A stretch of 64,000 nucleotides of DNA from assembly GCF_000469155.1 (NCBI RefSeq), contig NZ_AWXE01000004.1:310001-374000 (forward strand), written 5' to 3'. The stretch comes from Candidatus Micropelagos thuwalensis. GTDB lineage: Bacteria; Pseudomonadota; Alphaproteobacteria; RS24. The position numbers and the translations under genes were made by a program. How positions within the stretch are numbered: position 1 is the stretch's first letter; each line of letters begins with the position of its first letter. This document shows positions 46,737-54,989 of this stretch, in pieces. The notes below the pieces were generated by a model that was given only the letters and a program-made list of their open reading frames with translations, was not told the DNA's origin and searched no databases.

Positions 46737-47359
46737 TGTTTCATCACCCTGACCGTGTGCCCGGAACAAGGGGGCCGCAGCTTGGAGATAAAGGCTTTAG
46801 TCTTGTCGAACTTCTCACTGTAATCGTTATCATCGGCGTTATCAGCACTGCTTTATTTTCCATGGGAAATAATATGAATATGCGGGTTGAACGGATTACG
46901 GTTCAAACCTTGCTCGATGAACAAGCGGTGCTGGCACATGATGCTATTGCACGATCAGCCGCACAGGCCGGTTATGTTTCTGCAGACTCTCTCAATCCGA
47001 CGATTACCCGAACGACAGCAGTAAACCTTGTACAATCCAATCACGTTCAGTTTTGTGGTGAAACGATTGATGGTGACCGTGCGTTAACAGAATTTAGATT
47101 ACAAGCCACATCAGACGGCGGCGTATTGCAACGTAAAGTCAGTGACACGGATTGTTCGACAGACAGCACAGCCGAATGGGGCGATATCAGCGAGCCGGTA
47201 TTCTCTCAGATAACTTTCACACTTGCTGATAGTGGGCCAGAAAAGAACGTACTTAATATGTCATTACGTCTGTCAAAAAATGTGCGCGGTAGCCAAGACG
47301 ATGCAACCCTTAACCGCGATTATAGAGTGTCCCTCATTGCCTTGCTGGTAACACCTTGA
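46733..47359 (+). CDS. type IV pilin-like / pseudopilin protein
   Basis: A 208-residue protein with a class III prepilin signal. A hydrophilic leader of about 20 residues ends in Gly before FSLVELLTVIVIIGVISTAL, with Glu at mature position 5. The globular part is small and has a Cys pair (FCGETI and DTDCSTD). It should be processed by the prepilin peptidase at 51659-52477. The start overlaps the upstream gene (ATGA); the ATG at 46736 is an alternative. It resembles minor pilins such as PilW/GspJ types in size only; the exact class is not clear. Confidence 0.82.
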   Translation: MMFHHPDRVPGTRGPQLGDKGFSLVELLTVIVIIGVISTALFSMGNNMNMRVERITVQTLLDEQAVLAHDAIARSAAQAGYVSADSLNPTITRTTAVNLVQSNHVQFCGETIDGDRALTEFRLQATSDGGVLQRKVSDTDCSTDSTAEWGDISEPVFSQITFTLADSGPEKNVLNMSLRLSKNVRGSQDDATLNRDYRVSLIALLVTP

Positions 47360-47922
47360 TGACCATGAATAAGTCTGAAAAATATAAATTGATTAATGTT
47401 AAGGGGCAGAATGGCTACATCACTCTTATTGCCATTGCCTTTATTGCCGTGGCAACCATGACCCTAACAGCACTAAATTCTCGAATTACGCAATTTTCAA
47501 AATTGCGCTCTTTGTCATTACAGGATCAATCTCTCTCTGTCAGAGCCGGAGAGGCATTGGAGCTTGGTATGCGCCGAATGGTGTCGCTCACGGATGAATT
47601 GGATGCTAACGAGACCGGGTTTACCCTGCCCAGTGGTATTAGTGACACCAACCTGTCAGCTGATCGCACAAATTGCCTGAACGGTGTACCAGGATATGAC
47701 TCTTCTACGGCTTCAAGCTATTTGGCGGGTTCGCGGTTAAGTTATGACAAAATCGCTAGCCGATTTTTCATTCGTGATTTATCTGCAGGATCAACCCCAC
47801 GCAAATTTGCCATTTACGGCTGTGCTTTACGTGGCAGCCTTGTAAAACGTTTCATGGCAGAATGGTCTTTTGATGCGACAGATGATGGCACATTCAATTT
47901 AGAACGGGTAAGACGTTTCTAA
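47359..47922 (+). CDS. PilX/GspK-like minor pilin candidate with atypical N-terminus
   Basis: A 187-residue protein with N-terminal hydrophobic helix ITLIAIAFIAVATMTLTAL after a basic leader ending in QNG. It looks like a prepilin but mature position 5 is Ile, not Glu, which is a trait of PilX and GspK-type minor pilins at the pilus tip. The rest has two Cys (NCLNG, GCALRG) likely forming a disulfide. Its start overlaps the stop of the upstream pseudopilin by one base. Its alternative start is ATG 47365. Function as a priming or tip subunit is inferred. Confidence 0.7.
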   Translation: MTMNKSEKYKLINVKGQNGYITLIAIAFIAVATMTLTALNSRITQFSKLRSLSLQDQSLSVRAGEALELGMRRMVSLTDELDANETGFTLPSGISDTNLSADRTNCLNGVPGYDSSTASSYLAGSRLSYDKIASRFFIRDLSAGSTPRKFAIYGCALRGSLVKRFMAEWSFDATDDGTFNLERVRRF

Positions 47923-47928
47923 TTTTAT

Positions 47929-48555
47929 TTATTCTGTCTCCCAGCTTGAAAAAAACTGTCTGGATTTTATGACTGTCCCAGCCCCCCCTACGGTGAAGCT
48001 GACCCTGGCCTTATAATCAACAAAAAGCAGATTTTTACCAACAGGCGACAAGCCGGATATATCACAACTATCTCCAAATCCGACCTGTTTGCCCAAAGCC
48101 GTCACTTCATAGCTGGCAACACGGCAGTTAATGGCATTGTCTTCAATCAAAAAAATATCACCCACTTCCGGCGTGCCTGTACCACCTGACACCACCAGAT
48201 AATTTTCAGTCAGCGACGTTGCCGATATGCTGTAATCCGATAGGCCGGTTTTATCTGAAATAACCAACGTGGCATTTACTGTGCTGATATCATTACTTGT
48301 CAGATAGCTTGACCAGTCATCAATGGTCATGCTTGTGATGGTATCGCCATTCGCATGACGTAACGTCAACTCATCCAACAGACCGTTAGCAACCATTTCG
48401 ACCTTACTGCGGGACTGGCTTTTATAAAATTCAGTGGTGCTCGCACCGAGAAGCGACATTGCGCCAACAACAGCAATCGCCATTAAAGTGAGTGCAACTG
48501 CAACCTCGACAACCGAGAAGCCAACTTCATCAATATTATGCTCAACGGACGGCAT
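47929..48555 (-). CDS. type IV pilin-like minor pilin
   Basis: A 208-residue protein from ATG 48555. The leader ends in DEVG, then FSVVEVAVALTLMAIAVVGA, with Glu at mature position 5, a normal class III signal. The C-terminal domain has a Cys pair (NCRVAS and DSCDIS). I place the start at 48555 rather than 48600 since the leader is then a typical ~13 residues. It overlaps the 3' end of the secretin gene by 14 bp on the same strand, so the two are translated from one mRNA. It converges with the minor-pilin operon on the + strand (6-bp gap). Confidence 0.82.
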   Translation of the reverse strand: MPSVEHNIDEVGFSVVEVAVALTLMAIAVVGAMSLLGASTTEFYKSQSRSKVEMVANGLLDELTLRHANGDTITSMTIDDWSSYLTSNDISTVNATLVISDKTGLSDYSISATSLTENYLVVSGGTGTPEVGDIFLIEDNAINCRVASYEVTALGKQVGFGDSCDISGLSPVGKNLLFVDYKARVSFTVGGAGTVIKSRQFFSSWETE

Positions 48556-51085
48556 TAGGCGGCGTGACACCTGTTCTGGGGGTGATGACAGTTGGCGCAA
48601 GGAAAATCACCATTTCGTCGGACTGGAACAAATCATCTTCCGAACCACCGAATATCGGCCCGAGCCAGCGCATCCCGCTGAGGCCGGGTAATGACTCGCG
48701 CGCGCTTTTATTAGTTTCTTTATACAGCCCCGCCAACACAATCACATCACCAGGCGCAGCATCCATGCTGGTGGAAATATTATTGGATAGTTGCGGGCTA
48801 TTGGCATCTTCGCCGAGGAAACTGCTATCCTCAAAATTTATTTCGAGTGTTACATGGTCATTGAGAACATTAATGGTGGGCGTCACGGTCAAATTAAGAC
48901 TGGCCTCGACAGGTTCATATTCAGTGACACTCGTGAAAATAGGCGTACCCGTAACACTGTTCGTTTCACCAGTAGGTTCTTGACGGATAATTTCTCTAAA
49001 ACGTGTGACAGATCTGTTAATCGTGGCTGGCACGCTATCCTTAGCAAGTACTGTTGGTGACGAGACCGTTCGGCCAATATTATTCTCTTCCATAAAATTA
49101 ATTGTCGCGGATAAGTCACCCTCTGGTTGATTAAGAACCATCGAATTATTCAGGCTTTGACGAGATAGATTGGAAACGAAATCCATCGTTGTTGTTGTGC
49201 CGGAAAAATTCGGTATAGCATTAATACTGTTCTCCAACTTACGTTGCCAATTATTTGTTACATTCACCATGAAGACTTCAACCAACACCTGTTTTGCAGG
49301 AATGTCGAGATCTTCGATCAGACGCTTGGCAAGATCCGAATCTGGTTTCAGACCGGTAAACACGACAGCCGTTTTATCCGTACTTATCTTAGGCGGTCTA
49401 AAGTCAGCATCTGTTAGTAGTGCGGGTTCATTGGTAAGTTCGGTAAGCAAGGGAGAACCCACCTCAGAGGCACTATCTGAACTTGCCGGATCATCTACGG
49501 ACGTGCGCACGGCCTCGGCATGGATAACCACCGGGTTTTCTTCTGGATAAAGCTGCTCAAAATAAGAGTCGAGTGAGGTCTTAATATCCTCAGCCTCCTG
49601 ATAATAAATGGTAAATCTATCTGTGAAGACGGGTTCACTCGTTCCAAGCGCCGCATCTTTAACGACAGTTGCCTGCGAGAAAAGCGGATCATTTAATAAG
49701 GCCAGTTCAGCCGCTTGGCTTTGTGGGTTATCAAAAGCTATTCCAGACACGGTTTCATCACCGATTTGCGCTTCTGCACGTTTCAGAGAAGCGTTAATCA
49801 CTTCCATCTGACTTTCAAGGATAAACACCTCATTTTCCAGCCGTCGCAAATCTGCTTCATAAGTGGCCCTTTTGGCGGTTATATCCGCCTGACTATTAAA
49901 GGCGACTTCCTTAATCTGTAAGAGCGTCGAGGACATTCCGCTTGTTAACTGGTCATCCATGGTAAGTATGGACTCAATACTTTCAAGGCGTGCATCTTCG
50001 CCAACACGTTTGAAGTATTTTTCATAGAAGGCAAATAATTCAGCTCTTTGCTTCACAGCTTTTGCTTTGTCACGATGAATTTTAGCAACTTTGTTATGCG
50101 CCGTTGCTGCAGCAATTGCTTCACGCATATGCTCTTCAAATTCATCCTTGGTAAAGAAGCGCGCGACTGACATGTTGATATCATAGGCCATAGCGATATC
50201 GTAATTATCAATTAGAATATCAAAAATATCGACCGTTTCAGCACGCTGAACATTCAGAAAAACAGGCTGTTGGCTGGCTTTTAAAGCTGGCGAAAGATAA
50301 ACCGACATCTTGGCAGACTTGGCAAGCGACTCCAGCGCGACAGGCAACGACAATCCTGAAAAATTAATGCTCATTTCACGCCCGGCGATTACCTTTTGTA
50401 ACTCGTCTCGTCGCGCTACGGACATACCGGTTGATATACTTGACCCGACAAACAGAAAACTTTCCTGCAGGTCTACAAATTCATCATATCGGGCCAACTG
50501 ATTGCGCCCAAAAAAGGCAAGCTGGTCAGCCACATTCTCAGCCGAAAAACCGATAACGGTTTGTTCTTTCAAGCTGGCAATCTCATTATCCAAATCAATC
50601 AGTGACGCTAGGATGATTTTTTCAATTTCGAAACGATAAGCTTCTTCCTCCAATGCCATTTCACGGCTCATTTTTCGCATGAAGCTTTTAAGATCGTTTT
50701 TCTTCTGGTTGAGTTGACGTTGTTTCAATTCGGCATTTCGTTGTCGAGCTGCCAGCGTCCGTCCGCCGGACAGATTTGTGCCGGCAATGAGCGTATCACC
50801 ACTCCCCACCATAGACGCATTAAACGGGGTAAGCAGATTGGACTCATCAGCTGGCACACGGATTTGTAGCGTCTGACGGCGGTTCGGCATAGTTCGTTGT
50901 TCTTGCAATTTAGCCTGAATTTTTTGCTTTTGTCGTTCATCATTACTGAGCTGTTCGGCATATAGCCGTTCTTTGAAGAGGTCTTTTGCCCCTTCAACTG
51001 TAAAATCCCTCTGAATGTTCGGGCCACAGCCAAACATAAGCGCAGAGAGTAAAAACGCAGACGTCACTCGCTTTTTCGACAACAT
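48542..51085 (-). CDS. lipoprotein secretin of type IV pilus/type II secretion family with large helical insertion
   Basis: An 847-residue outer-membrane secretin. The signal peptide ends in lipobox LMFGC (Cys20), so it can insert without a separate pilotin. N-domains include residues ~235-315 (NFSGLSLPVALESLAKSAKMSVYL region) and an N3-like domain around 565-605 (VFTGLKPDSDLAKRLIEDLD). The C-terminal secretin domain (~606-835) ends with LPGLSGMRWLGPIFGG and EMVIFLAPTVI. Between the N-domains, residues ~120-190 and ~320-470 are strongly helical and coiled-coil-like, which is unusual. It resembles MshL/PilQ-type secretins. A PopZ-like gene precedes it by 32 bp. Confidence 0.88.
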   Translation of the reverse strand: MLSKKRVTSAFLLSALMFGCGPNIQRDFTVEGAKDLFKERLYAEQLSNDERQKQKIQAKLQEQRTMPNRRQTLQIRVPADESNLLTPFNASMVGSGDTLIAGTNLSGGRTLAARQRNAELKQRQLNQKKNDLKSFMRKMSREMALEEEAYRFEIEKIILASLIDLDNEIASLKEQTVIGFSAENVADQLAFFGRNQLARYDEFVDLQESFLFVGSSISTGMSVARRDELQKVIAGREMSINFSGLSLPVALESLAKSAKMSVYLSPALKASQQPVFLNVQRAETVDIFDILIDNYDIAMAYDINMSVARFFTKDEFEEHMREAIAAATAHNKVAKIHRDKAKAVKQRAELFAFYEKYFKRVGEDARLESIESILTMDDQLTSGMSSTLLQIKEVAFNSQADITAKRATYEADLRRLENEVFILESQMEVINASLKRAEAQIGDETVSGIAFDNPQSQAAELALLNDPLFSQATVVKDAALGTSEPVFTDRFTIYYQEAEDIKTSLDSYFEQLYPEENPVVIHAEAVRTSVDDPASSDSASEVGSPLLTELTNEPALLTDADFRPPKISTDKTAVVFTGLKPDSDLAKRLIEDLDIPAKQVLVEVFMVNVTNNWQRKLENSINAIPNFSGTTTTMDFVSNLSRQSLNNSMVLNQPEGDLSATINFMEENNIGRTVSSPTVLAKDSVPATINRSVTRFREIIRQEPTGETNSVTGTPIFTSVTEYEPVEASLNLTVTPTINVLNDHVTLEINFEDSSFLGEDANSPQLSNNISTSMDAAPGDVIVLAGLYKETNKSARESLPGLSGMRWLGPIFGGSEDDLFQSDEMVIFLAPTVITPRTGVTPPNAVR

Positions 51086-51117
51086 GTTACGCGATAAAAA
51101 AATAATCAGAGCTCCCT

Positions 51118-51507
51118 CTACAGAGGCTTACGGACATCAGCTATTTTACCGATTGCTTCTTTGACAACAGATTTCGCTATATCCGCCATATGACGGTTAA
51201 TCCAAGTTTCCAATAAAGGCTTAGTGACCTCAACCACCGCATTGTGAATTGTTTCGCGTGTGGCATTTGTGTCAAATACACTGCTGAAACGCAGAAACTC
51301 GGCGCGTAGAGCAAGTGTTGCCTCTTCAGTGATAAGCAAATCAAGACCTTCAAGATGTTTTGCAACCTCATCTTCAGTCATATTGAGGTTATCCTGAGTC
51401 TCGCCCTCGCCAGATTCTTCCCGGGATTTTTCAGCCGCTTGTTCTGCAGCCGCAAGCAAACCCCTAATTGAGGCGGATAATTCTTCTGATGTTCTTGTGT
51501 TATCCAT
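51118..51507 (-). CDS. PopZ-like (DUF2497-like) small acidic protein
   Basis: A 129-residue acidic protein. The N-terminus (SEELSASIRGLL, 7-18) resembles the short helix of PopZ (ILASIRxII), and the C-terminal helices (about 84-124, with VVEVTKPLLETWINRHM and VVKEAIGKIA) match the DUF2497/PopZ oligomerisation region, in which a Pro-Leu-Leu/Met-Lys/Glu-x-Trp-Leu pattern is typical. The middle is Glu-rich and probably disordered, as in PopZ. PopZ organises the cell pole in Caulobacter. Placed 32 bp before the secretin gene, it may localise the pilus. Homology is judged by eye and is moderate. Confidence 0.6.
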   Translation of the reverse strand: MDNTRTSEELSASIRGLLAAAEQAAEKSREESGEGETQDNLNMTEDEVAKHLEGLDLLITEEATLALRAEFLRFSSVFDTNATRETIHNAVVEVTKPLLETWINRHMADIAKSVVKEAIGKIADVRKPL

Positions 51508-51658
51508 AAATTATGTATCCATTACCAACTGCTCCATGACCCGACATCCGACGAATCAAACATGTTTAATTATATCTGGCCTGATGGGGTTTTTGGAGAA
51601 AAATCTCAATATTTACCCCCTGATACAGATGATGAAAAATTTGTACCCACCCCACACT

Positions 51659-52477
51659 TTAATAAGTTAGACCAAGAAGCGGCGTCATATCAAAAAAATG
51701 TAAAAATATGGCGGCGGGGACGAGAAAGCATCCAAATGGCAAGGCAAGCGTTGTTATATCGCTTTGGGGAGGCATTTTAGCGCTTTTGCTGGATATTTTC
51801 TGGGTAAGGATATAACCGACACCCACCAGCGCGCCCACCGTGCTGGCCAGAAACAGTATCGGCAAAAGCATCATTGGCCCGAGCCAGACCCCAAACATCA
51901 TCATGAGCTTAACATCGCCAAACCCCATGCCATCAACGCCACGCCAAAAGCGATAAGACAAGTTTATCGCATAGATCATAGCAAACCCTAAAACACCCCC
52001 GATGAAAGCATCCCTGAGACCGGGTAGTCCCGGCAATTCCGCCAAGACGAATATCAGGCCAAGGATTGTTCCCCCAAGTGATGCAATATCAGGTATGTGA
52101 AACGCTTCCATATCGGTCAGAAAAATAATGCCGCATAAAACCAGAAAGGGCAGAAAGACCAGCGTAAGTTGTGCGCCAAAAACAACGAAATGACCCGCTA
52201 ATATTAGCCCGGCAACAAGCTCTACCCAGAAATAACGTATAGGGATTTCGGCCTCACAGCACCCAGCTTTACCCAAATGGCTTAACCAACCAATAAGTGG
52301 CATATTTTGACGCCAGGTTAGTTTTTTATTACATGCAAAACATCGTGACGGCGCGGACATCCAATCCTGGCCCCTGACAATGCGTAGGGCGGCAGCGTTT
52401 ATGAAACTCCCAAAACACGCACCTGCCCAAAAAGCACATACTAAAAAAAACCAACAATTTCCAACCATCTTCAACAT
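51659..52477 (-). CDS. prepilin leader peptidase/N-methyltransferase (PilD/GspO type)
   Basis: A 272-residue inner-membrane aspartic protease of the A24 family. The cytoplasmic N-terminal domain has PSRCFACNKKL and GCCEAEIPIRY; the second Cys pair is CC rather than CxxC, so the zinc site may be altered. The catalytic aspartates are Asp122 in FLTDMEAFHIPD and Asp188 in GMGFGDVKLM. It should cleave and methylate the pilins encoded at 46733, 47929 and 53657. Start 52477 or ATG 52468 are both possible. It is the only such peptidase in the window. Confidence 0.92.
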   Translation of the reverse strand: MLKMVGNCWFFLVCAFWAGACFGSFINAAALRIVRGQDWMSAPSRCFACNKKLTWRQNMPLIGWLSHLGKAGCCEAEIPIRYFWVELVAGLILAGHFVVFGAQLTLVFLPFLVLCGIIFLTDMEAFHIPDIASLGGTILGLIFVLAELPGLPGLRDAFIGGVLGFAMIYAINLSYRFWRGVDGMGFGDVKLMMMFGVWLGPMMLLPILFLASTVGALVGVGYILTQKISSKSAKMPPQSDITTLALPFGCFLVPAAIFLHFFDMTPLLGLTY

Positions 52478-52571
52478 TGCCCCGCATGCAAGGAGAGCCT
52501 ATAAATATCAGGAAACAAGCTTGCGGTCATCTTGTTCACGCAAGGTTTATAGTAGAGGTGTTGCTTAAATA

Positions 52572-53582
52572 ATGGAAAATCCAATCTATGGTCTACTCGA
52601 CCAACTCACAAAAGAAAGCCGCATTTCAGATTTTCATTTACGCGCAGGTGAGCCGCTTGCTGTGCGAGCGAGTGGCGACATCATAACTTATCCTGAACAT
52701 ATTATTGAACAGGATATGCTCGATCAGGTTTTCCGGCATGAGTTAGGTGAGAAAGGGTATAAGGAATTTTGCGAAAAAAATGATGTCGATTTTGCCATCA
52801 TGGTTGGAGAACAAAGGTTCCGTGCCAATGGTTATCGAACCATGCATGGCTGGGCTATGGTGCTTAGAACAATTGTCACCGAAGTCCCGAATATCGACCA
52901 GCTTGGCCTGCCGCCTGCTGTTCATAAGATTCTGACAGAAAAATCCGGCCTCGTGCTGGTAACGGGTCAAACCGGCTCGGGTAAATCAACCTCATTGGCG
53001 GCGATGATTAACAAAATCAACCGCGAACGCGCTGAGAATATAATCACCATTGAAGATCCGGTTGAATTTGTACATACACCGATTAAGAGCATTATTTCTC
53101 AACGCGAAGTCGGGCGGGACACCAAAAGTTTCGCATCTGCCCTTAAAGGCGCTCTGCGTCAAGACCCGGACATTATTCTTCTTGGCGAATTACGTGATTA
53201 TGAAACCGTCTCTATGGCTTTGACAGCCGCAGAGACTGGCCACTTGGTCTTTGGCACCCTGCATACATCCGGCGCGCCGGAAACAATAAACCGTATCATC
53301 GATGTTTTTCCCGCCGAGGAACAAGCTCAAGCGCGTTCACAACTTTCGCAGTCTCTGCAACTCGTCATGACCCAACAATTATTGAAAAGGAAAGGCGGGG
53401 GGCGTATCGGAGCTTTTGAAGTAATGGTTTGCGTACCTGCTGTCCGGAATCTAATCAGAGAAAACAAGATTGTACAGATTAACACCTCCATGCAAACGGG
53501 GGCGCAATTTGGCATGATAACCATGGATAAATATATCGAGGAACTGCACAAGCAGAATTTGATTGATGATTTACCGGAATAA
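52572..53582 (+). CDS. pilT: PilT-type retraction ATPase
   Basis: A 336-residue hexameric AAA-like ATPase of the PilT family. Walker A is GQTGSGKST (132-140), the Asp box is TIEDPVEFVH, Walker B is DIILLGELRD and the His box is TLHTSGAPETINRI. The C-terminal VRNLIRE (291-297) is the retraction-specific motif of PilT (AIRNLIRE). This argues for a dynamic, retractile pilus rather than simple type II secretion. It is transcribed alone on the + strand, divergent from the prepilin peptidase gene. Confidence 0.92.
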   Translation: MENPIYGLLDQLTKESRISDFHLRAGEPLAVRASGDIITYPEHIIEQDMLDQVFRHELGEKGYKEFCEKNDVDFAIMVGEQRFRANGYRTMHGWAMVLRTIVTEVPNIDQLGLPPAVHKILTEKSGLVLVTGQTGSGKSTSLAAMINKINRERAENIITIEDPVEFVHTPIKSIISQREVGRDTKSFASALKGALRQDPDIILLGELRDYETVSMALTAAETGHLVFGTLHTSGAPETINRIIDVFPAEEQAQARSQLSQSLQLVMTQQLLKRKGGGRIGAFEVMVCVPAVRNLIRENKIVQINTSMQTGAQFGMITMDKYIEELHKQNLIDDLPE

Positions 53583-53604
53583 ATTTTCTGGGAACCACAA
53601 AAAA

Positions 53605-53635
53605 TCAAAAAAAAGGGCGGCTCAGTGCCGCCCTT
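53605..53635 (-). terminator. rho-independent terminator of the major pilin gene
   Basis: Stem AAGGGCGGC (53613-53621) with GCCGCCCTT (53627-53635) and loop TCAGT. Reading the - strand, the stem is followed by a T-run (A-run at 53607-53614 on the + strand). It lies 21 bases after the pilin stop. A strong terminator behind a single highly expressed pilin gene is expected. It is also located just after pilT, but lacks a T-run on the + strand. Confidence 0.85.
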
Positions 53636-53656
53636 AATCTTATTCGGTTCAGGAGA

Positions 53657-54226
53657 TTAGTCCCACTGAATTGTATTCTTTGTTTTCGTCCAGTGAGCGC
53701 CTGTGCCAGAACCACTTACTGTCATTTCTGAGCAGTAATAGACGGACAGATCATATGAGCTACCTGAAGCTGATACGTCATTTGCAATAACAACCTGACC
53801 ATTTACACCTGCAGCGTTACCTGATGCCGTGCAGTCCTGATTACTATCTGCCGTATCGGGATCGTGGAAAACACCGTGAGGTGTTGCAACATTAATTGCA
53901 GAAATGGCTGTATTATTTTGATTGTATGGGTTGTCTTTATTTTCGAAAGGCCCACCTGATGCATACAAACCTTGTAGGCATGTTAGCATTGTCGCATCAT
54001 CCGTGACAGAATTACATGCACTGACTTCGTAGCTTTCTTTATAGGCGTAAGCAGATAATGTTCTGTGAATATCTTCTGCACTGGCCTCTGTCGTATCCTT
54101 CTTAGCACTATCAATAAAGCCCTGATAGTTTGTCAAACCGACCGCAGCAAGAACACCGATAATGGCAATCACTACGAGCAATTCAATAAGACTGAAGCCT
54201 TTTTCGTCTTTTTTAAGAATTTCCAT
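53657..54226 (-). CDS. major type IV pilin-like protein
   Basis: A 189-residue type IV prepilin with a short charged leader (MEILKKDEKG) cleaved before FSLIELLVVIAIIGVLAAVG, with Phe1 and Glu5 in the mature protein. The globular part has Cys near 70, 83, 130 and 167, which may form two disulfides. A ribosome binding site (AAGGAG) lies 7 bases before ATG and a strong terminator follows, both typical of a highly expressed monocistronic pilin gene. A long upstream AT-rich region (54227-54406) should hold its promoter. I take it as the main fibre subunit. Confidence 0.9.
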   Translation of the reverse strand: MEILKKDEKGFSLIELLVVIAIIGVLAAVGLTNYQGFIDSAKKDTTEASAEDIHRTLSAYAYKESYEVSACNSVTDDATMLTCLQGLYASGGPFENKDNPYNQNNTAISAINVATPHGVFHDPDTADSNQDCTASGNAAGVNGQVVIANDVSASGSSYDLSVYYCSEMTVSGSGTGAHWTKTKNTIQWD

Positions 54227-54406
54227 ATGAGTACTCCTTAACTCTTAAATTACTTATCACGATATACCATTTATGTAAGCCGTGACAAAACCTCTGGCAG
54301 GCGAATTAAACAATATTATTATAAAATTTGCAAATATCATATATTCAATATTATATTATTTTTCAAAGTATTGGTGATGTTGCGTCGTCATGAAAAGGTT
54401 TTAAAA
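54227..54406. promoter_or_regulatory. divergent AT-rich control region between pilin and STAS genes
   Basis: This 180-bp gap separates the major pilin gene (- strand) from the STAS/Rsb operon (+ strand). It is very AT-rich in its right half (54301-54370). It must carry promoters for both, but I could not identify a convincing -35/-10 or a GG-N10-GC sigma-54 site. Confidence 0.4.
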
Positions 54407-54976
54407 ATGCCATTTAAATTCACTAAAAGTAGCGATCAACTTGTTCTCACCCTTTCCGGTGATATTGACCTCGAAATAACCCCAGATGTCAAAAATGAAC
54501 TTTCGGAAAACCTTGAAGATGTCTCCAGGTTTGAAATTGACGGACGCCAAGTCAATTATATCGATAGTTCTGGTATCTCAATTCTGGTCATTGCCATGCA
54601 GAGTTGTAAGCAAAAAAACATAGATTTTTCAATTAGTAAGGCCAGTGATGAGTTGATGCGGGTCATCGAATTAGCGCATCTCGAAAAGCTATTCACTATT
54701 GATGAACAAACCGGGCCTGCGGATCTGGTCGATGTGGATGTTTTCTCTGATACTGGGGCTAACGACAAGAAAATTGTTGAGAATATCTATCAAAATGATG
54801 ACGATTTAATCGCTCAAGAGCTGGCAGATTTGGGAGGTGAAGATACAGCCTCTATAGGCGCTGCACAAAACTCGGAACTCTCTCAAGACCCCATACAAGA
54901 AAATACCGAAAGCGATGCGGCTACAGATACCGAGAACGCTGAAAATAAGGGTCTTTTCAAGCCCGGTACGTTCTAG
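54407..54976 (+). CDS. STAS-domain anti-sigma factor antagonist-like protein with acidic tail
   Basis: A 189-residue protein from ATG 54407. Residues 1-~100 form a STAS domain (LVLTLSGDIDL, VNYIDSSGISILV), where Ser54 or Ser55 of DSSG (53-56) is the expected phosphorylation site. The last ~85 residues are Asp/Glu-rich and probably disordered, which is longer than in RsbV/SpoIIAA (about 110 residues). It is followed by a PP2C phosphatase and an RsbW-like kinase on the same strand, so it is the switch protein of a partner-switching module. An upstream TTG (54371) is less likely as start. Confidence 0.85.
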   Translation: MPFKFTKSSDQLVLTLSGDIDLEITPDVKNELSENLEDVSRFEIDGRQVNYIDSSGISILVIAMQSCKQKNIDFSISKASDELMRVIELAHLEKLFTIDEQTGPADLVDVDVFSDTGANDKKIVENIYQNDDDLIAQELADLGGEDTASIGAAQNSELSQDPIQENTESDAATDTENAENKGLFKPGTF

Positions 54977-54989
54977 ACAGGTCTGTTTA

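Noticed and set aside
51562-51780. 72-codon + strand reading frame starting in the gap before the prepilin peptidase gene
   Set aside because: More than half lies antisense to the end of the peptidase gene. No ribosome binding site or known family was seen, so it is treated as chance.
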